A DNA stretch of 5,654 bases from Rudanella sp. (GTDB lineage: Bacteria > Bacteroidota > Bacteroidia > Cytophagales > Spirosomataceae). Positions within the stretch are counted from its first letter, which is position 1; every line of letters starts with the position of its first letter. The notes under the pieces are model-generated. The model worked only from the letters and a program-made list of their open reading frames with translations, was not told the DNA's origin and made no database searches. The stretch lies in NCBI GenBank assembly GCA_026785985.1, contig JAJAYX010000331.1, positions 1-5,654 of the forward strand, written 5' to 3'. Shown piece after piece: positions 1 to 5,654 of the stretch. Both the position numbers and the translations under genes were made by a program.

Positions 1-1741
1 GGATACCAAGTTCGGCTTTGAGGGCGATGATTTCGTTGAGGGCCGAGACCAGAAAATGCCCGCTACCCACGGCGGGGTCAACCACGCGCAAACTGTTTAC
101 CACGGCGTTGGCTTCGGCCAAACCAACGCGGTCGAGGTGGTTGTAGAGGGCCGTAATGTCGGGGCAGTGCCAGCCGAACTGCTCGTTGAAACGGGTTAGC
201 ACGGCCCGCCGGATTAGGTCGCGCACCATGTACATGGTCACGAAGCCGGGCGTAAAAAACGAGCCGTCGCGGTAGCCGTTTAGTTTCTCAAAAATCAGCC
301 CCAACACAGCCGCGTTGATGAGGGGTTTGTTATCGGGCTGAATGTCGGCGGGGCCTTCCGACGAGAAATCATAGGCATCCAGAAACGCCAGCAGGTATTG
401 CAGGGCGGGGAGTTTTCCCGTTTGCCGCTTAGCCTGTGGAGTTTTCAGGGCCGTATGGTCAAACAGCGGCAGTTCGAGTCGATCTTTCAACGCCTTCACT
501 TTCAGTACTTTGCGCTCCAGATCGGTCAACTCAAACAGCGAACTGTTCAAGTAGGGAATGTTGCCATAGCGGGTTACAATACCCGCCGGGCGGTTGGCTT
601 CCGGCACGGCCAGGACTTCAAAAAACAACTCACTCAACTCGTCAAACTCCCGAATATGCCGGGGAGTCAGAAACTGTACTTCGCGCAGCGTTTGGGGGCT
701 ACTACCATGATAGCGCATCAGTTGGCCTTCGAGCAGTTTGAGAAACAGAACCCGGTTGAGCCAGGTAATGCACAATTCCAGCGCGACTCCAAAAAGTTGA
801 TCGTTTGTGTCGCGGCCATACAGCGAGCGATCCGGCAGGTCGGCGAGGGCATTATCTACCCGCAGCACGTTGATCGTGTTTTCGAGCAGTGAGCCTTCGA
901 GTCGGTTGGTTTCGGGCAATCGCTCAATCAGTTTGAGTCCTTCGACGGTTGTCTCGTGCAGGCCCAAAATATGGAGCAGTTCATTATAAAAACTCCGGTT
1001 GAGGGTGTTAGCATCGTTGGCGAAGGGCAGTTTAAGCAGGTGTTCGGGCGAGAATAGTTTATAGACTGGAATCAGCCGCCGAAGATCATCGGAATCGCCG
1101 GAGCGTGCCAAAACCGCCATTTCGCGCAGATTGAGGCAGGTAATGGGCAGTTCATCGTCCATTTCACGCAGAAGCCGGGCCGTTTCGTTGTAGAAAAACG
1201 TGTTGTCCTTGTTCTGTTGTTTCTTGACCTGATAGAGTTTTTTGAGTTTGGCGTTATCGTAGAAAAAATGCCGAAAATCGTTTTCGTCAATAAAAAACCA
1301 GTTATAAACGTCGGTGATAATGAGGTGGCTCAGGGCGATATTCTGATGCCGTTCGCGCTCCTCAAAATAATACAGAATCAACTCATGGAGCGATTTGACG
1401 TTGTTTTTAAGCGTCGTCATCATCTCACCGGCAAACACTTTTTTGGCTTCGATCAGCACCCCCGGCAGGGCCGTACTCGTTGGCCCGGTATGAATCACCA
1501 AATCGACTCGTTCGCGGGTATTGATCTCGAAATGCCCCGAAGGCCCCCCCGGTCCGTAAAACGAATCGTTGAGGAATCCGGCCACGATGTTTTTCTGATG
1601 TTCTTCGGATTCGGTTTCGTCTAAGCGGTCAAAAAGCCGGGCCAATGCCTGCCGAAAAACGTCGAATCGTTCCTGCGAAATGGATTGCTTGGCGTATGCT
1701 TTGTTCAGAGCCTGAGCCGGCTTACGGAGTTGGAGCCTCAT
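1..1741 (-). CDS. Type IIG-like restriction endonuclease/adenine DNA methyltransferase, N-terminal 580 residues (3' end outside window)
   Basis: A single frame stays open from the ATG at 1741 to the window edge, giving 580 residues of a larger protein. Residues 80-100 carry a PD-(D/E)xK-type nuclease signature: D80 in RVDLVI, then E98 and K100 in LIEAKK. Residues 493-498 (GSFFTP) resemble the motif X region of N6-adenine methylases. D555-F563 (DPAVGSGHF) is the SAM-binding motif I. The catalytic NPPY-type motif IV and the target-recognition domain would lie beyond position 1. The order nuclease, helical connector, methylase is that of single-chain type IIG (Eco57I-like) enzymes, which methylate host DNA at adenine and cut unmethylated DNA. 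The ATG is preferred because residues 3-15 already look like the conserved family N-terminus and the next Met is near residue 110. A G7 tract encodes P64-G66. It is divergent from the small gene at 1828. A BREX PglX-type methylase is less likely given the N-terminal nuclease motif. Whether the enzyme is active cannot be judged without its C-terminal half. Confidence 0.88.
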   Translation of the reverse strand, partial: MRLQLRKPAQALNKAYAKQSISQERFDVFRQALARLFDRLDETESEEHQKNIVAGFLNDSFYGPGGPSGHFEINTRERVDLVIHTGPTSTALPGVLIEAKKVFAGEMMTTLKNNVKSLHELILYYFEERERHQNIALSHLIITDVYNWFFIDENDFRHFFYDNAKLKKLYQVKKQQNKDNTFFYNETARLLREMDDELPITCLNLREMAVLARSGDSDDLRRLIPVYKLFSPEHLLKLPFANDANTLNRSFYNELLHILGLHETTVEGLKLIERLPETNRLEGSLLENTINVLRVDNALADLPDRSLYGRDTNDQLFGVALELCITWLNRVLFLKLLEGQLMRYHGSSPQTLREVQFLTPRHIREFDELSELFFEVLAVPEANRPAGIVTRYGNIPYLNSSLFELTDLERKVLKVKALKDRLELPLFDHTALKTPQAKRQTGKLPALQYLLAFLDAYDFSSEGPADIQPDNKPLINAAVLGLIFEKLNGYRDGSFFTPGFVTMYMVRDLIRRAVLTRFNEQFGWHCPDITALYNHLDRVGLAEANAVVNSLRVVDPAVGSGHFLVSALNEIIALKAELGI

Positions 1742-1745
1742 TCAG

Positions 1746-1775
1746 CAAAATTACCCCAGAATAAATTGGCGGCAA
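1746..1775 (-). promoter_or_regulatory. Bacteroidota-type promoter of the restriction-methylase gene
   Basis: Read on the minus strand, TTG (1775-1773) is followed by exactly 19 nt and then TAATTTTG (1753-1746). This fits the Bacteroidota primary sigma-factor consensus TTG-N19-TAnnTTTG at every fixed base. The -7 element ends only 4 nt before the ATG at 1741, so the transcript should start at or within a few bases of the start codon, implying a leaderless or nearly leaderless mRNA. The match is seen directly; the start point is inferred. Confidence 0.6.
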
Positions 1776-1827
1776 GCGGAAGGAATTATTGAGAAGGTTC
1801 TATTTTTACTGACCTAAACCAACCACC

Positions 1828-2025
1828 ATGACTGAAAAAGAAATGCTTCTTGACCTCAAGTGGATCATAGAAAGTCAGCTTGAGCGTTTTGAAGAACAAT
1901 TAATTCTGAGTGACCCGCGCGATGATCATGATGAGTTTAGCTTTTTAATAAAAAAGGCGACGCACCACAGGGACACTTTGGAGAAAATCAATCAGCGCCT
2001 GAAAGAACTTCAGAACGAAAACTAA
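1828..2025 (+). CDS. Small acidic helical protein of unknown function (65 aa)
   Basis: I do not recognise this protein. It is 65 residues long and has 16 Asp/Glu against 10 Lys/Arg. Two amphipathic helical stretches are likely, roughly residues 2-27 and 37-62, joined by an Asp-rich turn (DPRDDHDE, 29-36). There is no signal peptide, membrane segment or Cys/His metal site, so it is probably cytosolic. No Shine-Dalgarno sequence precedes the ATG, which is common in Bacteroidota. It ends 8 nt before the next small gene, so the two probably form an operon. It starts 86 bp from the divergent restriction-methylase gene. The DNA is AT-richer than its surroundings: about 39% GC over 1861-2040, against 58-68% in sampled 60-base lines of the receptor gene. 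No longer ORF competes with it, and the tight spacing to its neighbour supports it being real. Confidence 0.68.
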   Translation: MTEKEMLLDLKWIIESQLERFEEQLILSDPRDDHDEFSFLIKKATHHRDTLEKINQRLKELQNEN

Positions 2026-2033
2026 CTAAACGT

Positions 2034-2303
2034 ATGGAAATCGTAAAAGACTATCTCAATCAATACGAACGCGCTACAACACGCGACGAGCGTAAAACTA
2101 TTCTATCTGATTATCAGTCTTTTTTGAAAACACTAAATGAAGCTGATCGCGAACAGGCCCGTCAATTTATGCAAGCCCGATTACAACCACAAATCGACCA
2201 GACCATGAAATCACTGGACGCTTTAACGGAGCAGGCGGAGGCCATACTTAGCCAGCAGGCAGGGAAGAAAACCTATTCCCCCGAATACGTCAATCCAACA
2301 TAA
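2034..2303 (+). CDS. Small Gln-rich helical protein of unknown function (89 aa)
   Basis: I do not recognise this protein. Its 89 residues include 11 Gln and many charged residues. Residues 1-75 look almost wholly alpha-helical with coiled-coil potential, broken by the Pro at 52. The tail after residue 76 is basic, then polar and Pro-containing (GKKTYSPEYVNPT). No signal peptide or membrane segment is visible. The ATG lies 8 nt after the stop of the preceding small gene, so translational coupling or a shared mRNA is likely. Its last 31 bp overlap the 3' end of the convergent TonB-dependent receptor gene, so the tail is encoded by DNA under constraint on both strands. Base composition is AT-rich at the start, like its partner. 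Gene prediction is fairly secure; function is open. Confidence 0.72.
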   Translation: MEIVKDYLNQYERATTRDERKTILSDYQSFLKTLNEADREQARQFMQARLQPQIDQTMKSLDALTEQAEAILSQQAGKKTYSPEYVNPT

Positions 2304-4798
2304 TAGAACCCGCCGACGCTTGGCCCGGCCACGAAGGTGTAGTAGGGCCGATTGAGCAGATTGGTGGCCCCCAACTTGAGCGTTATGCTCCGCACCCGCC
2401 CGTTCACCTGGGCATCGACCGTGTGAATGGCCGGAACCCGCCCGGTTGCCAGCGACGATTGCCACACAAACGTACTTTGGTACTTGTAATTAACCGCAAA
2501 TCCAACCGGCCCCGTCCGCGACAAACCCACATTAGCGATCCAGCGGGGGGTGTTGAAGGCTTCTTCCAGCCCGTCGCCCTGTTCGGTGCGGCTCAGTTGC
2601 GCCAGCGACGCATTACCCGACACCGCCCACAACGACCCTACAGAATACCGTATTCCGAGGCTGCTCCCGTAAGTATGCACCACGGATTTCGAGTTGGTCC
2701 AGAGCCGATAACGATCCTGTTTGGTATGATCGGCGAGGTAATAGGCCAGCGAATCGGGGTTGTTGCTACGAGGACTATTGGCCTCCACCTGCGCCATAAA
2801 GTTGCGGTATCGGGTGTAGTACACGTCCAGATCAATCAGCAGCCGCTTGTCGAACAACAATCCTTTGTAGCCCGTTTCGTAGCTATTCACCTGCTCCGGT
2901 TTAATATAGGTGTAGGTATTGGGTTTCAGCAAGCCCTTGTTTTTCTGGATGGCCTGCTCGGTGGTCAGCTTGTTGGTGTTCACATCGGTATTGATGGCTG
3001 CCTGGAAAGCGTCGATAGAGGTGCGGAAATACGACCGCTCAAAAATCCCCGCCGACAGCAACGGAAGCCCTCCCACCCGTTTCACCCCACCCGAATTAAC
3101 GTTGGAAAAAGCCTCGAAAAGTGAGGGAAACCGATAGCCATTCTGATACGACACCCGAATGTGCTGCGTTTCGGTGGGCGAATAGACCATCGCCAGCCGG
3201 GGGTTCAGCCGGGCCGCGAAATACTTGTTTTTATCGGCTCTGACTGAGCCGGTCAGTTTCAGGCGGTCGTTCAGAAAGGTACGGGTAGCCTGCACAAAGC
3301 CACCCGTTTTAGAGTAGGTCAGATTATTGCCGGGTGCTTCGGGATTAATGAAATAGTTACCGTCGGGATAAACCACATACTGCCGGTATTCGGCACCAAA
3401 CAGCAAATCAATACCCGTTTGCTGCCGGAATTTCTGCCACGCCCCCCGCGTTGGTTCAAACTGAACCTCCGCATGATACAACCACGATTGAACCCGCAAC
3501 GCTGCTCCTACGTCCCAATTATTGATAGTTCGGAGCGTGTCCACCAGCGCATTGAAGCGGTCGGAACCGGGCGCGGGTCGGCTTTTGTCGGCGAACTGCC
3601 GGGCTTGTTGCAGGGCGGCTGGCAACGCAGTTCCGGCTTTGGTGCGGGCATTGAACTGGGTTGTAAAATCGGCAAACCACGCATTGTCCGACTTAAAGGA
3701 GCGGTCGATATTCTCGGCCATCGACCGGATGTTATACGAGTCGCCCGTGTTTTCGGCGGTTCGGTAGGCTCGAAACTGCACCGAGGGCGAGCTTACCGTC
3801 AGGCTGTGTTGCCCAAGCCGGTAGTTGTCTAACCGAAAGCGGTTGGTGCGCTGATATACATTGTCGAGCGTTGCCCCCTGATACGTGTAGCCGATGGTGG
3901 TGTTTGGCCTGATTCGGTACTGCACGGTCAGGTCGCCCCGCAGGTTGCGGAGTCGGTAGTCGGTGGTTTCGGTTTCGGTAAAACCCGTTCGGGCCACCAC
4001 CACGTTGCTACCGTTGAGCCGCAATGTCCGGCGGTTGGGCGACTCATTGCCGTACGAATTGACGGGGTCCTGTGCCGGGTTTTCGGTTTTCAACAGGTCT
4101 AACGATTTGTTGGCATTGGGGTTTAAATCCAGATCGTTTTGCGCCATCCAATCGTAGCCGCGCTGGTAAACAAGATTCACCTTAAATGCCAGCCTCGATC
4201 CGAAAATGTGGGCATACCGAAAGCTGCTTTCACTAAAGAGTTTGGCCGTTGTTCCTATGCCGCCGATGTGATTAACGCCCGTTTTTTGGGTCACTGTCAG
4301 CCCCGGAGACTCAAATGGGTCTTTGGTAATCAGGTTCACCAACCCGTTCAGGGCGTTCATGCCGTAGAGAGCGGAGGCCGTTCCGGCAATAATTTCGACC
4401 CGTTTTATGTCCAGATCCGATGGAGACAGGGCATTGGCAATGGGCGCACCAATATGGGGAGCCTGGTTATCGCGGCCGTCCACCAACTGCACAAACCGGA
4501 CGTTCGTAGTGTTGGCAAACCCACGGGTATTATAGACCTTGAACCCCAGACTTGGTGTGAGCAACTGAACGCCTTTCAGGTTTTCGATAGCATCGAAATA
4601 CGAGGGCTGCGCCGATTTTCGGATTGTTCGCTCGTCTAAAATTTCCACGCTCACCGGCGACCGTAACACCCGCTCTGGCACTCGCGAGGCCGACACGACT
4701 ACCTCAGTTAGTTGCCGCGCCCGCAGTGAACCGGGAGCAGGCAGCGAATCGGCAACAATCGGGGCCAGAAAAGGAAGTAAAACCGTAACGAAGAGCAT
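2273..4798 (-). CDS. TonB-dependent outer-membrane receptor (841 aa)
   Basis: This is an outer-membrane beta-barrel transporter that imports a scarce ligand using energy passed from TonB-ExbB-ExbD. A hydrophobic signal segment covers residues 1-17, unusually with no Lys or Arg before it. A TonB-box-like TEVVVSA lies at 31-37. The plug domain spans about 45-160 and includes the typical LVDGRD (105-110), VEIIAG (134-139) and ALYGMNALNGLVNLITK (143-159). The remaining roughly 680 residues are barrel, with the usual NLLNRPYY near the C-terminus. The N-terminal carboxypeptidase-regulatory-like domain found in many Bacteroidota receptors is absent and no SusD gene is adjacent. A glycan SusC role is therefore unlikely, and siderophore, cobalamin or another small ligand is possible but not determinable. 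The ATG at 4798 is the first start codon after the in-frame stop at the end of atpH. The protein ends in GLTYSGE, without the usual final aromatic residue. The gene stands alone, bounded by a terminator upstream and a convergent gene downstream. Confidence 0.93.
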   Translation of the reverse strand: MLFVTVLLPFLAPIVADSLPAPGSLRARQLTEVVVSASRVPERVLRSPVSVEILDERTIRKSAQPSYFDAIENLKGVQLLTPSLGFKVYNTRGFANTTNVRFVQLVDGRDNQAPHIGAPIANALSPSDLDIKRVEIIAGTASALYGMNALNGLVNLITKDPFESPGLTVTQKTGVNHIGGIGTTAKLFSESSFRYAHIFGSRLAFKVNLVYQRGYDWMAQNDLDLNPNANKSLDLLKTENPAQDPVNSYGNESPNRRTLRLNGSNVVVARTGFTETETTDYRLRNLRGDLTVQYRIRPNTTIGYTYQGATLDNVYQRTNRFRLDNYRLGQHSLTVSSPSVQFRAYRTAENTGDSYNIRSMAENIDRSFKSDNAWFADFTTQFNARTKAGTALPAALQQARQFADKSRPAPGSDRFNALVDTLRTINNWDVGAALRVQSWLYHAEVQFEPTRGAWQKFRQQTGIDLLFGAEYRQYVVYPDGNYFINPEAPGNNLTYSKTGGFVQATRTFLNDRLKLTGSVRADKNKYFAARLNPRLAMVYSPTETQHIRVSYQNGYRFPSLFEAFSNVNSGGVKRVGGLPLLSAGIFERSYFRTSIDAFQAAINTDVNTNKLTTEQAIQKNKGLLKPNTYTYIKPEQVNSYETGYKGLLFDKRLLIDLDVYYTRYRNFMAQVEANSPRSNNPDSLAYYLADHTKQDRYRLWTNSKSVVHTYGSSLGIRYSVGSLWAVSGNASLAQLSRTEQGDGLEEAFNTPRWIANVGLSRTGPVGFAVNYKYQSTFVWQSSLATGRVPAIHTVDAQVNGRVRSITLKLGATNLLNRPYYTFVAGPSVGGFYYVGLTYSGE

Positions 4799-4804
4799 GG
4801 AAAA

Positions 4805-4838
4805 CGAAAGTTTACAGCAAGTTAGGACGACTTGGCAA
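4805..4838 (-). promoter_or_regulatory. Possible promoter of the TonB-dependent receptor gene
   Basis: On the minus strand, TTG (4838-4836) is followed by 21 nt and then TAAACTTTCG (4814-4805), a loose version of the Bacteroidota -7 element with one extra base. It lies between the terminator and the ATG at 4798, where a promoter is expected because the terminator should block read-through from the atp genes. The match is imperfect and the call tentative. Confidence 0.3.
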
Positions 4839-4848
4839 ATCGGGCAAC

Positions 4849-4874
4849 AAAAAACCCCGGAACTGATTCCGGGG
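4849..4874 (-). terminator. Rho-independent terminator after atpH
   Basis: Read on the minus strand, CCCCGGAA (4874-4867), loop TCAG, and TTCCGGGG (4862-4855) form a perfect 8-bp GC-rich stem with a 4-nt loop. It is followed at once by six T residues (4854-4849). It lies 29 nt past the atpH stop and points the same way, so it should end the atp transcript. On the plus strand no T-run follows the hairpin, so it acts in one direction. Confidence 0.85.
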
Positions 4875-4903
4875 TCGGGTATTCGGATAGGATCTTGAAT
4901 TGG

Positions 4904-5443
4904 TCAATTCAAAAACGTCAACGTCAACTCGTTCAATTGGCTGCGCACTGAGGCATCAACCTGTTGATCACCCAACTGAAGAATATAGCCACCAATAATT
5001 TGGGGGTTCACTTTTTCGGTCAAGTCCACCAATTGGCTGCCAGTTTTCCTGGCAACCATTTCTTTGAACTTAGCCCGCAGTTCATCGGTGAGGGGCGTGG
5101 TTGTGATCACGGTGGCCCGCTCGATGCCTTTCTGCTCGTCGTATAGGCGAATGTACTCAATGGCAATATCGTCGATGATCGACTCCCGGTTTTTGCGGGC
5201 AATAATGTCGATGAATGCGCTGGTCATCGGGTTGATACGACCTTTAAAAATGGCATTCAACACCGCGTCTTTTTTGCTACTCCGAACAATGGGGTTCTTC
5301 AGCATCAACACCAGCGGGCGACTGCCGTCGAGCGTGTTTTTGAAGAACAGCATGTCCTTATGAATCTCTTCGGTGAGACCTTTCTCTTTGGCCAAATCCA
5401 GCAATGATTTGGCATATCGGAATGCTACAGAGGCTACTGCCAT
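4904..5443 (-). CDS. atpH: ATP synthase F1 subunit delta
   Basis: Subunit delta (OSCP-like) sits on top of the F1 alpha/beta hexamer and links it to the peripheral stalk of subunit b, holding the stator during ATP synthesis at the inner membrane. The 179-residue length is normal for the family. Residues 1-105 form the N-terminal helical-bundle domain, with the typical RYAKSLLDLAKEKG (9-22) and KNPIV (49-53). The C-terminal part has the family signature around 146-165, NPQIIGGYILQLGDQQVDAS, with the Gly pair at 151-152. The start MAVASVAFRYAKSL matches the usual N-terminus, so the ATG at 5443 is well supported. It follows atpF on the same strand, in the expected F1Fo operon order. The 98-bp gap upstream is filled by repeats reaching within 3 nt of the ATG, leaving no Shine-Dalgarno. 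A terminator follows instead of the atpA gene usually found next. Confidence 0.97.
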   Translation of the reverse strand: MAVASVAFRYAKSLLDLAKEKGLTEEIHKDMLFFKNTLDGSRPLVLMLKNPIVRSSKKDAVLNAIFKGRINPMTSAFIDIIARKNRESIIDDIAIEYIRLYDEQKGIERATVITTTPLTDELRAKFKEMVARKTGSQLVDLTEKVNPQIIGGYILQLGDQQVDASVRSQLNELTLTFLN

Positions 5444-5445
5444 AT

Positions 5446-5539
5446 CGTTAGCAGTTAAAAGTTAGCAGTTAAAAGTTAAGAGTTGGCTGGCGCGTCATAC
5501 TATTCCAGGCAATTAACTATTAACTATCAACCATTAACT
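5446..5539. repeat. Inverted array of 7-bp repeats in the atpF-atpH gap
   Basis: On the plus strand 5446-5487 holds six heptads in perfect phase: cGTTAGC, AGTTAAA, AGTTAGC, AGTTAAA, AGTTAAG, AGTTGGC. After a 24-nt spacer, 5512-5539 holds four heptads of opposite polarity: ATTAACT, ATTAACT, ATCAACC, ATTAACT. The two arms are imperfect reverse complements; in a hand alignment 22 of 31 positions pair. The transcript could thus fold into a long AU-rich hairpin, with a short CTGG/CCAG pairing (5487-5490 with 5505-5508) near its tip. It resembles short intergenic palindromic repeats of other bacteria, but I cannot name a family for it. Confidence 0.75.
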
Positions 5540-5541
5540 CT

Positions 5542-5654
5542 TTAATTAAGTCGTGAGGTCGATACTAAATCCTGCACCAGTTTCTCCTGAGCCGATTTGT
5601 CGGCCAGTTCGCGACGAAGCACTTTCTCGGCTACTTCGATAGAAAGCATTACCA
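5542..5654 (-). CDS. atpF: ATP synthase Fo subunit b, C-terminal end (5' part outside window)
   Basis: The last 36 residues are present, reading VMLSIEVAEKVLRRELADKS and then AQEKLVQDLVSTSRLN, ending at TAA (5544-5542). Subunit b is the membrane-anchored, coiled peripheral-stalk subunit, and its C-terminal end binds subunit delta. The SIEVAEKVLRREL helix followed by a DKxAQEKLV segment is the typical C-terminal pattern of Bacteroidota AtpF, and the position directly upstream of atpH on the same strand fits. The membrane anchor and most of the coiled coil are outside the window. The stop codon lies in the palindrome TTAATTAA, which abuts the heptad array. Confidence 0.9.
   Translation of the reverse strand, partial: VMLSIEVAEKVLRRELADKSAQEKLVQDLVSTSRLN

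Noticed and set aside
398..1624. Plus-strand open frames at 398-892, 436-741, 807-989 and 1217-1624, plus a minus-strand frame at 1072-1290
   Set aside because: They lie on the opposite strand or in another frame of the restriction-methylase gene, whose frame carries recognisable motifs. Their translations show no family features.
1..1741. Restriction-methylase gene as a BREX PglX or type I HsdM
   Set aside because: The N-terminal D80...E98-x-K100 nuclease signature in the same chain fits a type IIG fusion better. No other BREX or hsd genes are visible, though the left flank is outside the window.
1801..1808. TATTTTTA as the -7 element for the small gene pair
   Set aside because: The last base is A instead of G and no TTG lies about 19-21 nt upstream; the nearest ones are 9 and 32 nt away. 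Too weak to annotate.
2223..2465. Minus-strand 80-residue frame overlapping both the small gene and the receptor 3' end
   Set aside because: It is in another frame of the receptor, has an Arg/His/Cys-rich shadow composition, and conflicts with two better genes.
2423..4639. Plus-strand open frames opposite the receptor gene, such as 2423-3124, 3419-3832 and 4139-4639
   Set aside because: They are antisense shadows of the well-supported receptor. They have low-complexity or unlikely composition and no recognisable domains.
5446..5539. CRISPR array or tandem attachment site
   Set aside because: Repeat units are only 7 bp with no unique spacers between them, and the two arms have opposite polarity. 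It is a palindromic repeat array rather than a CRISPR.

Overview
The window looks like chromosomal DNA of a Bacteroidota bacterium, most likely Cytophagales and possibly Spirosoma-like. This is inferred from protein style (an atpF-atpH pair, a TonB-dependent receptor, and a type IIG-like restriction-methylase with an N-terminus typical of Bacteroidota), from the lack of clear Shine-Dalgarno sequences, and from a promoter fitting the Bacteroidota consensus TTG-N19-TAnnTTTG. No species assignment is possible from the sequence alone.

Layout from left to right. Positions 1-1741 (minus strand) hold the N-terminal 580 residues of a large fused restriction nuclease/adenine methyltransferase. A D...ExK nuclease signature lies near the N-terminus, and the SAM-binding motif I lies right at the window edge; the remainder of the gene is outside. 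An 86-bp divergent intergenic region (1742-1827) carries its promoter. Two small, AT-richer plus-strand genes follow (1828-2025 and 2034-2303). They encode unrecognised helical proteins and are probably co-transcribed. The second overlaps tail-to-tail by 31 bp with a minus-strand TonB-dependent outer-membrane receptor (2273-4798). A perfect 8-bp hairpin plus T6 (4849-4874, minus direction) separates this receptor from atpH (4904-5443, ATP synthase delta subunit). Upstream of atpH, across a 98-bp gap filled by an inverted array of 7-bp repeats, is the C-terminal end of atpF (5542-5654, subunit b).

Functionally there are three units: the tail of an F1Fo ATP synthase operon, which here ends after atpH; a stand-alone outer-membrane transporter; and a restriction-modification gene facing two orphan small genes. 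Nothing in the sequence shows that these units cooperate.

The points most worth a second look are the heptad-repeat hairpin inside the ATP synthase operon, the apparently leaderless promoter of the restriction-modification gene, a G7 tract in that same gene, and the unrecognised small gene pair beside it. I found no clear evidence for a wholly new biological system.
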